A stretch of DNA of 64,000 bases from Cyclobacterium amurskyense. Lineage in GTDB: Bacteria; Bacteroidota; Bacteroidia; Cytophagales; Cyclobacteriaceae. Position 1 is the stretch's first letter; each line of letters opens with the position of its first letter. The translations under genes were made by a program, and so were the position numbers. The stretch spans positions 5,721,001 to 5,785,000 of the forward strand of contig NZ_CP012040.1 of the NCBI RefSeq assembly GCF_001050135.1, read 5' to 3'. The notes under the pieces were generated by a model that made no database searches, had not been told where the DNA came from, and was given only the letters and a program-made list of their open reading frames with translations. Shown in pieces: positions 8,207 to 17,137 of this stretch.

Positions 8207-8803
8207 TCAGTTCTTGTGTTTAACATCCGAATGGACACTTTCTATCAATGGCCCTTCACTATGCGTCATGTCCCTTTCCATAGGTAGAAGATTCAGTTGA
8301 TACAAGACAGAAGGCAATTGCTTACCACCAAGTGTACCCCATATAAAATTCATCTCCTCAAAAGTGGGGGTATACAACTCTACAGTGAAATTAAAATTCC
8401 CTACATTCTCCATTGCCTCTAGTTCCCTATTGAAAACAGTATTGGCTTGGGTAAAACGTTTTTTCCCCTGGAAAAAATTAATTACGGCTGATAGATCAAT
8501 TAGTGAATTGCTGTATACATTCCTGTTTGCAGAAAAAAGGAGAAAAAGGTGAAGGTTAATTACCCTATTCCTGTACTGCACCTTATTGTCATTGACATAA
8601 TGGTTTGAAAAATTCTTTAATGTTCCTTCTTCATGAAGGTTTACAAGTGTCAACACCATTTTGTCCCTCATCCCATCAGCGGCCTCAGCCGCTCCTTCAG
8701 CTAGGGCGATATTATCTATCACCAATTCGGAGTTTTCCAGCCCCACTTCCTCAAAATAATGGTTAATCTGCTCTTTTAATATTTGAAAAACTTCAAAAAT
8801 CAT
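8207..8803 (-). CDS. DUF4255 sheath-terminating cap protein (Afp16/Pvc16-like)
   Basis: This 198-residue protein matches the Pvc16 N-terminal (DUF4255) family. The N-terminus is a helix plus IFEVFQILKEQINHYF. Then come a strand with DKMVLTLVNLHEEGTL, the typical NRVINLHLFLLFSANR, a helix YSNSLIDLSAVINFFQGK, and FNFTVELYTPTFEEMNFIWG near the end. In Afp and PVC the homologue caps the distal end of tube and sheath and fixes particle length. It is the first gene of the operon, which runs leftward from here, and a 766-base non-coding stretch lies upstream. Confidence 0.9.
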   Translation of the reverse strand: MIFEVFQILKEQINHYFEEVGLENSELVIDNIALAEGAAEAADGMRDKMVLTLVNLHEEGTLKNFSNHYVNDNKVQYRNRVINLHLFLLFSANRNVYSNSLIDLSAVINFFQGKKRFTQANTVFNRELEAMENVGNFNFTVELYTPTFEEMNFIWGTLGGKQLPSVLYQLNLLPMERDMTHSEGPLIESVHSDVKHKN

Positions 8804-9569
8804 AGGTCAGTTATACAGAAATTAAACATCAAAATAATAGGCATAGCAGCATATGCACCTGATCATAATCAAATAATATTGACTTAAAAGTAGTAATCAA
8901 GGTCCGGGAAAAATGATAAGTAAACCTATTTGAAGTTCGCTTATTACAGTTGGTTATCTCAAGACCTAAATTGTGAACTCTTTTTCAATTTGGGTGAAAT
9001 TTATAATATTTCCAAACCTTTTAATGTAAAAATTTGATTTAAAAAATAAGTTTAATCACAACTAAAAGTATTGATTTGATTATAGACAAATATAATAGGA
9101 TTAAACCAATTAATTGCAATGCATTCACCATTGAATAGGGAAGTATATAAAAACATAATAACTTGGAAAACCACTACTTCGTAATAAAATTGACAAGTTT
9201 TGGATTAAACTAAAAATAGTAATGAAAAACATTTGCAATGTCCTTTTCTATAATCCTGACAAACATTTGTGAATTCCCCAACCCCAAAAATTCATGCCTA
9301 TAATTGCCCCATTTTTATATACGAAAAAGCTCAACTCCTAATGGCGTGAAATAAACTAGCCAGGAGTGGGCAACTCATGAAATAAACAATGTTTACACCG
9401 AGATTTTGAGGCGTATGGTTATCACTTTTCTGCAACAATGCTTACAAAAAACCACCCGCATAAGCATGAACCCAAATGGAAGGCAGACTAATAATTTGGA
9501 AACTTTCACAAAATACTCTTTATTAAACAGCCAAAAAAATGGTTATTTGCCAAGCATATAGATAATGAA
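8804..9569. other. Intergenic region between the eCIS operon and kefF
   Basis: This 766-base AT-rich stretch separates two divergently transcribed operons and must hold both promoters. I see no gene of useful length, no tRNA and no clear repeat. On the minus strand TATATTTG at 9087-9094 fits the Bacteroidota -7 motif TAnnTTTG. A TTG (plus-strand CAA at 9117-9119) lies 22 bases upstream of it, slightly further than usual. If it is used, the eCIS message would have a leader of roughly 280 bases. No convincing promoter for kefF was found. Confidence 0.4.
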
Positions 9570-10154
9570 ATGAAAAATATACTGGTCCTGATGGCCCACC
9601 CTAAATTGGAGCATTCAAAGGTGATTGCCAGATTAATGGCTTCCATTAATGGTCTGGAAAATATCGAAATTACAGATCTTTACGAGCGCTATCCAGATTT
9701 TAATATTGATGTGCAACACGAGCAGGAAATGCTTATCAGTGCAGACATTGTGATATTGATGCACCCCCTATATTGGTATTCTGCACCTCCTTTGATGAAA
9801 CAATGGATAGACCTGGTTCTGGAATACAACTGGGCCTATGGACACAAAGGCATTTACCTCAAAGGCAAGTACCTTTTCAATGCGATCAGCACGGGTGGTT
9901 CCATAGACGCTTACAGTACAAAAGGTCATCATGGTTTCCCCATAAAGGAATTCTTACTGCCCTTTAAACAAACAGCAAGGTTGTGTAATATGGTCTACCT
10001 ACCCCCTTTCCATATTGCCGGCACCCATAATATTACATCAAAGAAGTTGCAGCAGGAGATCAATGACTTTAAAGCACTTATCTTACACCTGCGAGACAAT
10101 CCAAATTATTATAAATTGGAACAGCTTCCTTTTTTAAATGATTTCAAGCAATAG
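9570..10154 (+). CDS. kefF: KefF-like NAD(P)H:quinone oxidoreductase, ancillary to KefC
   Basis: This 194-residue flavodoxin-fold protein has the FMN-binding start ILVLMAHPKLEHSKV. It also has the family motifs DIVILMHPLYWYSAPPLMKQ, WIDLVLEYNWAYG and NAISTGGSIDAYS. KefF binds to and activates the glutathione-gated KefC potassium efflux channel in response to electrophiles and is itself a quinone reductase. The adjacent KefC-type gene begins at the end of this one, the classical kefF-kefC arrangement. The ATG at 9570 is the only sensible start, because the ATG six bases earlier is followed by a stop after one codon. Confidence 0.88.
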   Translation: MKNILVLMAHPKLEHSKVIARLMASINGLENIEITDLYERYPDFNIDVQHEQEMLISADIVILMHPLYWYSAPPLMKQWIDLVLEYNWAYGHKGIYLKGKYLFNAISTGGSIDAYSTKGHHGFPIKEFLLPFKQTARLCNMVYLPPFHIAGTHNITSKKLQQEINDFKALILHLRDNPNYYKLEQLPFLNDFKQ

Positions 10155-10158
10155 CACT

Positions 10159-12036
10159 ATGGAAAATGGATTTTTATTTCAGGCAATCATCTACCTTTCA
10201 GCGGCTGTTATTTGCGTTCCCTTGGCAAAGAAAGTTGGAATGGGTTCCGTATTGGGCTATTTATTGGCAGGTATTGTAATTGGCCCTTACCTTATGGGTT
10301 TTATAGGTGAAGAAGGTGAGGACATCATGCATTTTGCAGAATTTGGAGTAGTCATGATGCTCTTCCTTATCGGTCTGGAATTGGAACCTTCCAAACTTTG
10401 GAAAATGCGACAGATGATCACTAAGGTTGGCCTTTCTCAGGTATTGGTAACCACCTTGATCTTCTTCGGAATACTCTATTTAACGGGTATAGGCTGGCGC
10501 CAATCTTTGGCCATAAGTACTTCTCTTGCCCTTTCCTCTACAGCCATCACCTTACAATCGCTCAAAGAAAAAAATCAAATGAATACGGCAGCAGGAAGAA
10601 ATTCATTTGCTGTGTTACTGATGCAAGACATTGCCGTCATACCCATTTTGGCCATTTTGCCACTGATAGCCCTTGCTGCCACTTCTGAAGCTGATGTTGG
10701 CCATATGAGTCCCATAGCCCAATTCCCTGGCTGGTTACAAACATTACTGGTTTTTGGGGCAGTGATCCTGGTGGTGATATTGGGAAGGTACGTAATGGTA
10801 CCCATGCTCAGACTGGTAGCAAAAACCAGGTTGAGAGAGCTCTTTGTTGGGGGTGCACTATTGGTTGTACTAGGAATAGCCTTTTTAATGGAAATGGTGG
10901 GTTTAAGTCCGGCTTTAGGTACCTTCCTGGGCGGTGTGATATTGGCCAACTCTCAGTTCAAGCACGAACTGGAAAGTGATCTAGAACCCTTTAAAGGCTT
11001 ACTATTGGGATTGTTTTTTATTGCGGTGGGCGCTTCTATTAATTTTGGCCTAATCAGTGAGAATGCATTGATGGTATTTGCCATCACCCTATCCGTGTTG
11101 TTAATAAAAAGCCTTGTCCTTTTTGGCATAGGTAAAGTGAATAAAATCAGCCTTGATCAAAACCTCATTTTTGCCCTGGGCCTAAGTCAGGTAGGTGAAT
11201 TTGCCTTTGTTACTTTTTCATTTGCTACAGAACTACATATACTGAATGAAAAAACAACAGAAATACTCATGGCTGTGACGGCTTTAAGCATGACTTTCAC
11301 CCCATTGCTTATGCTTTTCAATGAAAGGCTGCTACTAGCTAATATAGGCACTAAAAACAAAGAAGAGAAGCCCCATGATGAGATGGAAGAAAGCAATAAG
11401 GTGATTCTTGCAGGATTTTCTCATTATGGCAGTACCGTGGGTAGATTTTTGAGGGCCAATGGTATCAAAGCCACCATATTGGATAGCGACTCGGATCGGG
11501 TGGAACTGCTGCGGGAAATGGGCTTTGAGGTATATTATGGAGATGTAACCAGAGCAGATCTGCTGGAGATGGCTGGAGCCAGGGAAGCTAGCATTTTGAT
11601 TTCAGCAATTAGGGACCCAGACACCAATTACCGGTTGATAAGCATGGTTCAGAAGCACTTCCCACACCTGGAACTTATGGTAAGGGCACAAAACAGAATG
11701 GATGCCTTCGAGTTTATGGAAATGAAAGTGCCCCATATTTACAGGCAAAACCTGGACAGTGCGGTGAGAATGGGCAAAGATGTATTGATCAAACTAGGCT
11801 TTAGGGCACATACTGTACACCGACTGGCACAGAATTTTATCAAATACGATGAAGAAGGATTAACGGAATTGGCGAAGGTAAAAGACGACAAAAAAGCCTA
11901 TATCAAAACAGTAAAAAAAGCCATAGAAATGCAGGAAAACCTACTTTCCTTTGAACTAAACCGACGCTTCAGCCTCAACGACCACGCCTGGGACTCAGAA
12001 ACAATTAAAGATGGAGAGGAAAAGAACAAGGAATAG
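10159..12036 (+). CDS. kefC: KefC-type glutathione-regulated K+ efflux antiporter with RCK domain
   Basis: A CPA2-family antiporter of 625 residues. About 12 membrane segments fill residues 5-390. The conserved GSVLGYLLAGIVIGP and the Q-loop-like HELESDLEPFKGLLLGLFF are both present. A cytoplasmic RCK/TrkA-N domain follows (about 410-530; VILAGFSHYGSTVGRFL, then PDTNYRLISM). I chose the ATG at 10159 (MENGFLFQAIIYL) because it aligns with E. coli KefC. An in-frame ATG at 10138 would overlap kefF by 17 bases. With KefF next door, gating by glutathione adducts is likely. KefB is the closest alternative name. Confidence 0.88.
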   Translation: MENGFLFQAIIYLSAAVICVPLAKKVGMGSVLGYLLAGIVIGPYLMGFIGEEGEDIMHFAEFGVVMMLFLIGLELEPSKLWKMRQMITKVGLSQVLVTTLIFFGILYLTGIGWRQSLAISTSLALSSTAITLQSLKEKNQMNTAAGRNSFAVLLMQDIAVIPILAILPLIALAATSEADVGHMSPIAQFPGWLQTLLVFGAVILVVILGRYVMVPMLRLVAKTRLRELFVGGALLVVLGIAFLMEMVGLSPALGTFLGGVILANSQFKHELESDLEPFKGLLLGLFFIAVGASINFGLISENALMVFAITLSVLLIKSLVLFGIGKVNKISLDQNLIFALGLSQVGEFAFVTFSFATELHILNEKTTEILMAVTALSMTFTPLLMLFNERLLLANIGTKNKEEKPHDEMEESNKVILAGFSHYGSTVGRFLRANGIKATILDSDSDRVELLREMGFEVYYGDVTRADLLEMAGAREASILISAIRDPDTNYRLISMVQKHFPHLELMVRAQNRMDAFEFMEMKVPHIYRQNLDSAVRMGKDVLIKLGFRAHTVHRLAQNFIKYDEEGLTELAKVKDDKKAYIKTVKKAIEMQENLLSFELNRRFSLNDHAWDSETIKDGEEKNKE

Positions 12037-12040
12037 CGTG

Positions 12041-12102
12041 GCTTCGACAAGCTCAGCAACCGGTATGGGCTGGTTTATGTTTAGCGAAGCGTAACCTAAA
12101 CC
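12041..12102. repeat. Short intergenic repeat motif and hairpin behind kefC
   Basis: Directly after the kefC stop, GCTTCGACAAGCTCAGC (12041-12057) resembles an intergenic repeat core seen widely in Bacteroidota genomes. It is followed by a 10-base stem with one mismatch, GGTTTATGTT (12072-12081) against AACCTAAACC (12093-12102). There is no T-run after the stem, so it is a poor intrinsic terminator but could protect the 3' end of the kefFC message. Confidence 0.4.
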
Positions 12103-12150
12103 TAAAATGAAGAAATTTTTCAACTTTTTAAAAAAGCACTCTGAATCTGC

Positions 12151-12985
12151 AACGGTTTGTAGAATTGATTTCTCGCTAAGACGCTAAGACGCAAAGGGGG
12201 TTGGTTACTTATTTGGAATGCCTATACCTTTGAATTGTTATTGTAGATGCTCATTTTACTTGGAGGAAAAAAAAATTCTTTGCGACTCCGCGGCTCTGCG
12301 TGCAACGGTTTGTAGGATTGATTTCTCGCTAAGGCGCTAAGACGCAAAGGGGGTTGATTGCTTTTTTTTGAATACCTATACCTTTAAATTGTTATTATAG
12401 ATGCTCATTTTACTTGGAGGAAAAAAAATCCTTTGCGACTCCGCGGCTCTGCGTGCAACGGTTTGTAGGATTGATTTCTCGCTAAGGCGCTAAGACGCAA
12501 AGGGGGGTTGGTTGCTTTTTTTTGAATACCTATGCCTTTAACCAGTTAGTTAAGGATTTTAGCTATTTGTCTTGAACTAAAGACAAAATATTATCCTTTG
12601 CGACTTTGCGGCTCTGCGTGAAACCGTTTGTAGATTTGATTTCTCGCTAAGGCGCTAGGACGCAAAGGAGGTTGGTTACTTATTTGGAATGCCTATACCT
12701 TTAAATTGTTATTATAGATGCTCTTTACTTGGAGGAAAAAAAATCCTTTGCGGCTCTGCGTGCAACGGTTTGTAGGATTGATTTCTCGCTAAGGCGCTAA
12801 GACGCAAAGGGGGGTTGGTTGCTTTTTTTTGAATACCTATGCCTTTAACCAGTTAGTTAAGGATTTTAGCTATTTGTCTTGAACTAAAGACAAAATATTA
12901 TCCTTTGCGACTTTGCGGCTCTGCGTGAAACCGTTTGTAGATTTGTTTTTCTCGCTAAGGCGCTAAATACCTAAGGGGGTTAGAG
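12151..12985. repeat. Tandem array of about 150-bp repeats with two alternating cores
   Basis: Five full units and one truncated unit begin at 12151, 12304, 12457, 12622, 12764 and 12929 (lengths 153, 153, 165, 142, 165 and a stub). Each starts with AACGGTTTGTAG or AACCGTTTGTAG, then a head CTCGCTAAGGCGCTAAGACG and CAAAGG. Each ends with a tail CCTTTGCGACTCCGCGGCTC and TGCGT; the tail is roughly the inverted complement of the head. Two core types occur: type A (TACTTGGAGG and A-run; units 1, 2, 4) and type B (a TTTGTCTT/AAGACAAA hairpin; units 3, 5). By eye units 3 and 5 are the same over all 165 bases, so units 3-4 were duplicated recently. No coding frame fits. Confidence 0.85.
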
Positions 12986-13032
12986 TATTTATTTTGTGTT
13001 TTACTTATTATATTCATGCAAATATTATACTT

Positions 13033-14250
13033 ATGGCCTCCTTTATAAAATACTTTTGTTTTTGCATATGCATGCTTTCTATACCATTAATGGCTGCGCA
13101 AGCTCAAAGTTTAAGTAATAACAATCAAATCATCACTGGTGCTGATCGAACAGAGGAATACCTTCCCTATTTGAAAGGTAAAAGAATAGCCATTATGGCT
13201 AACCCTACTAGCATAATCGGAGAAAAGCACCTGGTAGACAGCCTTCAATCTCTAGGGGTGGAGATTGTCAAGGTGTTTGGTCCGGAACATGGCTTTCGTG
13301 GCAATGTGGGGGCAGGCGTGCATGTGAAGGATGAAATAGACAGTAAAACAGGTATTCCCATTGTTTCACTTTACGGAGCCAAAAGAAAACCTTCCAAAGA
13401 AGATTTGGAAAACGTGGATCTTTTGATTTATGATTTACAGGATGTTGGCTGCCGCTTCTATACCAATATCAATGCGTTGGTACGCCTTATGGAAGCCTGT
13501 CATGAGAATAACCTGGAATTGCTAATTTTGGACAGACCAAATCCCAATGGCTACCTTATCGATGGCCCAGTTTTGGACATGAAATACAAATCAGGAATAG
13601 GCCAATTCCCGATTCCTATGTCTCATGGATTGACAGTTGCAGAATTTGCTATGATGGCCAATGGTGAGGGATGGCTGGAAGACAAGGTGCAGTGCAAATT
13701 GAAAATTATCCCGGTAGCCAATTACACGCATGACATGCCTTATACCCTGCCCGTCTCTCCTTCTCCCAATTTAAACACCCAACAGGCCGTTCTTCTATAC
13801 CCTTCTACCTGCATGTTTGAAGGCACCTATGTCAATCATGGCCGGGGCACCTATTTCCCATTCATTGTCTTTGGAAGTCCTGCTTATAAAGGTATTTACT
13901 CCTTTTCATACACCCCAAAAAGCATAAAAGGAATGTCTACCAGCCCTTTATTTATGGATCAGGTATGTTATGGCCTTGACCTGAGGAATTACGATACGGA
14001 TTTACTGAGAAAATCCAGACAAATAAATTTAAAGTGGATCATGGAGCTTTACAAAAATAGCCCGGAGAAAGAAATTTTTTTTGATGGAAGTCTAAGCAAA
14101 CAAATGAACAATATCGAAATACAGATAGGTTCTGGATTGTTCCGGCAGCAAATCATCGACGGTGTGCCAGAAAGTGAAATTCGAGCAAGCTGGGAACCGG
14201 GCTTGAGTAATTATAAATTGATGAGAAAAAAATACTTGCTTTACCCTTGA
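13033..14250 (+). CDS. NamZ-like exo-beta-N-acetylmuramidase (DUF1343, GH171 type)
   Basis: The protein has the DUF1343 signatures in order: IAIMANPTSIIGEKH, VKVFGPEHGFRGN, YDLQDVGCRFYTNINA, LLILDRPNPNGYLIDGPVLD, SHGLTVAEFAMMANGEG and GTYVNHGRGTYFPF. NamZ enzymes of Bacteroidota release N-acetylmuramic acid from the non-reducing ends of peptidoglycan fragments and serve MurNAc recycling. I place the start at the ATG at 13033 (MASFIKYFCFCICMLSIPLM), which gives a signal peptide cleaved near AQAQS; an ATG at 12994 in frame is less likely. Mature length is normal. It lies immediately after the repeat array. Confidence 0.87.
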   Translation: MASFIKYFCFCICMLSIPLMAAQAQSLSNNNQIITGADRTEEYLPYLKGKRIAIMANPTSIIGEKHLVDSLQSLGVEIVKVFGPEHGFRGNVGAGVHVKDEIDSKTGIPIVSLYGAKRKPSKEDLENVDLLIYDLQDVGCRFYTNINALVRLMEACHENNLELLILDRPNPNGYLIDGPVLDMKYKSGIGQFPIPMSHGLTVAEFAMMANGEGWLEDKVQCKLKIIPVANYTHDMPYTLPVSPSPNLNTQQAVLLYPSTCMFEGTYVNHGRGTYFPFIVFGSPAYKGIYSFSYTPKSIKGMSTSPLFMDQVCYGLDLRNYDTDLLRKSRQINLKWIMELYKNSPEKEIFFDGSLSKQMNNIEIQIGSGLFRQQIIDGVPESEIRASWEPGLSNYKLMRKKYLLYP

Positions 14251-14354
14251 TGGGAAATAACTATTACTGATTTTATCAAGGTGGCATTGAAATTGAAGTA
14301 CGATTTGAAATAAAAACACAGCTGGACAAGTTTCGGCATTTGTGGGAATAAGAA

Positions 14355-15083
14355 ATGGTTAAAAACGTAAGGAATATGAAATTTGATTGGTTGAAAACCC
14401 TGGTTTTTAGTGCGGCAGTAATCGTTGCAGGATTTTTCATAGGTAACATGCACAAAATTGGCAAGCAATACGACCGAACAGTGCAAGTAAAAGGCTTGTC
14501 CGAACGAGAGGTAGATGCGGACCTTGCGGTTTGGCCCATTAATATTTCACTAACAGCCAATGACCTGAATGTACTGAGTGGTGATATAGAAAGACAAAAT
14601 AAAGAGGTCTACAACTTTTTTATTGGCCAAGGCTTCAGTGAAGATGAATTGACCAAAGGAAGTACCAATATCAGTGATGTTCGGGCAGATCGCTACAATA
14701 CCAATGCTCAGTACAGTGAGTTTCGATACTTAGCCAAGTCTGAATTCACCGTTAGGACCAAGGACCTTGGTAAACTTCAGAAAGCACTTTCAGAATCACT
14801 CACACTCATGTCAAAGGGCATCTTATTAGAATCGAAAAACACTTGGAGACCCATTGAATATATATTCACAGGCTTGAATGAGCTAAAACCCTCCATGATT
14901 GAAGAAGCAACAAAAAATGCACGCGAAGTAGCAGAAAAATTTGCCCGCGATTCGGATTCTAATGTTGGAGAAATCAGAACGGCAAGGCAAGGCTTATTCA
15001 CGATTAACGACAGGGATGAAAACACACCCCAAATCAAAACCGTTAGGGTGGTCACCACCATTGACTTTCAATTGGAGGACTAA
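14355..15083 (+). CDS. SIMPL-domain (DUF541) periplasmic protein
   Basis: A 242-residue protein with one N-terminal membrane anchor (KTLVFSAAVIVAGFFIGNM) followed by a SIMPL/DUF541 domain. The phrases TVQVKGLSEREVDADLAVWP, EVYNFFIGQGFSEDEL and MIEEATKNAREVAEKFARDS are typical of the family. Family members are envelope proteins of poorly defined function, some linked to stress or outer membrane integrity. A second ATG at 14376 (MKFDWLK), preceded closely by AAGGAA, may be the true start. The 3' end overlaps the convergent DUF6909 gene by four bases. Confidence 0.82.
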   Translation: MVKNVRNMKFDWLKTLVFSAAVIVAGFFIGNMHKIGKQYDRTVQVKGLSEREVDADLAVWPINISLTANDLNVLSGDIERQNKEVYNFFIGQGFSEDELTKGSTNISDVRADRYNTNAQYSEFRYLAKSEFTVRTKDLGKLQKALSESLTLMSKGILLESKNTWRPIEYIFTGLNELKPSMIEEATKNAREVAEKFARDSDSNVGEIRTARQGLFTINDRDENTPQIKTVRVVTTIDFQLED

Positions 15084-16750
15084 GCCTCCCCTATTTTCTC
15101 TAATATTTTATAAGTAATCAAATAGGCAGGCCTCACCCCATCCGTTCCAAGTGCTCCGGAGGCTAGGGTACTGCCCGTTTCCAAAGGATTGTCAGAAGCA
15201 TAATAAGCATACATTACTTTAACGTTTTTGCGTATGCTGTTTCTAATTTTACTTGCAGATTGAATGGCTTTCTGGTAATGCGCGCCTTCCATTTCCAGTC
15301 CTGCGGCTTTCCATGAAGATTCCATAAAATAACCCAATACCTCCTTATTTTGAAGAGATGTACCTAAAACAGTAATCATTGGCCCGTCATATACTCCTAA
15401 TCCGTATCCTTCAAAATCAGTGGCATTCAATTCGTTTTTGAAAGGATAATTGTCTGCAGTTCCTTCAAATACATGGGCATTTGGGATCATAATGTCCCCT
15501 TTCTTCCCTTCCAAAATCCCCGCTTTCCCCATAATAGAAATGGTGGTAATGTTCAATGGAATTTGTTTATCTCCAAGCTCATATGGTTTTAACAATTCAT
15601 CCAAACATTCATAAGCCTGCTCACCAAAAGCATAATCCATCACTACCAATACTGGCCGTTTCTTTTTACCTTCAGGCAGTTTTACTCCAGGAATCAAAAG
15701 GTCGGAAACCATCTTGTCTGTATCAATTATCTGAACACCAATATTGGTTCCTGAAGAGTCTGGCACTTGCGTCAATCCATGCTTCAAAGCATAGGCTAAA
15801 ATCTCCTTTCCTTTACTTCCTTTGCCATTTACACTGATTTCCATGGCCATATCCTCAATGGAATCATAATCCGCCAAATCTAAGGCCTGGTACCCGTATA
15901 TGGTATTGATCACACTGTGAAGGTTAGCACTAATCACATGTATGGGCCTTGCCAACAAATCTTGCTCATCCAGTACAGCTTTGATCGTATTGGCCCAAGA
16001 TTCACCATATACGTGATGTCCTACTCTTTCCCTCAGCGTTGCCGAAAAAGATATCTCTCTGTCTCTTTCTTCCAGCATTTCTTCCATTGACAACCTTCCC
16101 ATATGGTAAATAATAGAAAACAGGCTGTTGCTATTTATAGAATTCTCAAATTTCTGAACCGCATTCTTGGTTTCCTCAAAGGTTCTTCCGGTCAGGTGGC
16201 TAAGGTAGGAACAAGCAGCTTCCTTATTGTACTCCTCTCCTCTGATCTCCTTCTCCACAACCTCTTTCAATTTTTTCCAGTTGAGATTGATCCTTCCTTT
16301 GGGATCTGTGCTGTTCTTACGGATTTTCTCTGACTCTATGTATAAGAAAGTAAGGTGAGTAAGTATATCATAAATATCACTCTTCCCTCGAGTCATCTCA
16401 ACGTACATCTGTTCCTCATCTACACGATAGCAGTTTCTTTTTCTTTTTGAGGGAATTAAGGGAGGAAATCCAGAGTCTTCATAGCCTTCCCTACTGATCA
16501 GGCGTATGTACCTGCATTCTTCTATGCCTTGGGGAAGTCGCTCCATAACATATAACAATCCTTCCAACTCAAGTTTTTCTGAATCATTTACCAAACCGTA
16601 GATCTCCGGGCTTAAAGTAAGTAAAGCTTCAACCAAAGATTCTCCAGAAACCCCCGTGGGCTTATAATTTCCTCGCATAAAAAGATGACGCATGGTAATG
16701 TACAAGCGTTCAATGGCTGCCCTGGATTCTTGTGCTTTAGTTCTTTTCAT
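15080..16750 (-). CDS. DUF6909-family protein, C-terminus resembling nucleoside phosphorylases
   Basis: This soluble 556-residue protein looks like the large conserved Bacteroidota family called DUF6909; that match is from memory. There is no signal peptide. The N-terminal 250 residues are helical and charged. The C-terminal part has VLVVMDYAFGEQAYECLDEL, MITVLGTSLQNKEVLGYFM and KAAGLEMEGAHY. The last resembles the substrate-binding glutamate loop (xxMExA) of purine nucleoside phosphorylase-like enzymes, so a nucleosidase-related fold is possible but unproven. It is monocistronic and converges on the SIMPL gene, sharing CTAA at the stops. Confidence 0.65.
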   Translation of the reverse strand: MKRTKAQESRAAIERLYITMRHLFMRGNYKPTGVSGESLVEALLTLSPEIYGLVNDSEKLELEGLLYVMERLPQGIEECRYIRLISREGYEDSGFPPLIPSKRKRNCYRVDEEQMYVEMTRGKSDIYDILTHLTFLYIESEKIRKNSTDPKGRINLNWKKLKEVVEKEIRGEEYNKEAACSYLSHLTGRTFEETKNAVQKFENSINSNSLFSIIYHMGRLSMEEMLEERDREISFSATLRERVGHHVYGESWANTIKAVLDEQDLLARPIHVISANLHSVINTIYGYQALDLADYDSIEDMAMEISVNGKGSKGKEILAYALKHGLTQVPDSSGTNIGVQIIDTDKMVSDLLIPGVKLPEGKKKRPVLVVMDYAFGEQAYECLDELLKPYELGDKQIPLNITTISIMGKAGILEGKKGDIMIPNAHVFEGTADNYPFKNELNATDFEGYGLGVYDGPMITVLGTSLQNKEVLGYFMESSWKAAGLEMEGAHYQKAIQSASKIRNSIRKNVKVMYAYYASDNPLETGSTLASGALGTDGVRPAYLITYKILEKIGEA

Positions 16751-16878
16751 ATTGTTGAGGTTTAAAAATTAGGTAAAATTACAAAATTTTATTCTGCTTA
16801 GAGAAAAATAAAAGTTGATTTAACAAAAACACAATTTTATACAATATAAATCTGGGCCGAGAAGTTTAGAAAACTTCA

Positions 16879-17136
16879 TTAGGAAATTTTACCCAACTTA
16901 ATTTTTATTACTCCGTCGGTATTCCCTAAGTGAGGCGTTATCCCTTCATTCTCTAAAGTAATAAGCCCCTTTTCATGCAACCAAGCAACCGCCCTATTTT
17001 CATCATCCATAAAACTTTCCCAATTACTGGGAAAAATCCATTTAACAACTTCCGTGGGACAGAAAGACATTTCTTTTTTTCGTTTGGCCATTTCCATTGT
17101 TGCCAATACTAAGATACCCTTATCGAGATAGTTCAT
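16879..17136 (-). CDS. DUF3253-like small protein
   Basis: This 85-residue protein has the layout of the DUF3253 family: an N-terminal helix, then CPTEVVKWIFPSNWESFMDD (compare the family CPSEVAR...WR pattern), a winged-helix-like helix AVAWLHEKGLITLENEG, and a C-terminal strand VIKIKLGK. The fold suggests a small winged-helix protein of unknown function. It begins one base after the end of the radical SAM gene upstream and is probably co-transcribed with it. Confidence 0.72.
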   Translation of the reverse strand: MNYLDKGILVLATMEMAKRKKEMSFCPTEVVKWIFPSNWESFMDDENRAVAWLHEKGLITLENEGITPHLGNTDGVIKIKLGKIS

Positions 17137-17137
17137 T

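Noticed and set aside
1..8803. Prophage tail or T6SS
   Set aside because: DUF4255, LysM adaptor, DUF5908 and paired gp19-type tubes are eCIS marks; no head, lysis, integrase or T6SS membrane genes are visible.
8804..9569. Short frames near 9222 and 9438
   Set aside because: They are 16-17 codons long and have no family or ribosome-site support.
12151..12985. Direct repeats of regular period that could be a CRISPR array
   Set aside because: The units are about 150 bases, the cores are repeated and not unique spacers, and no cas gene is near.
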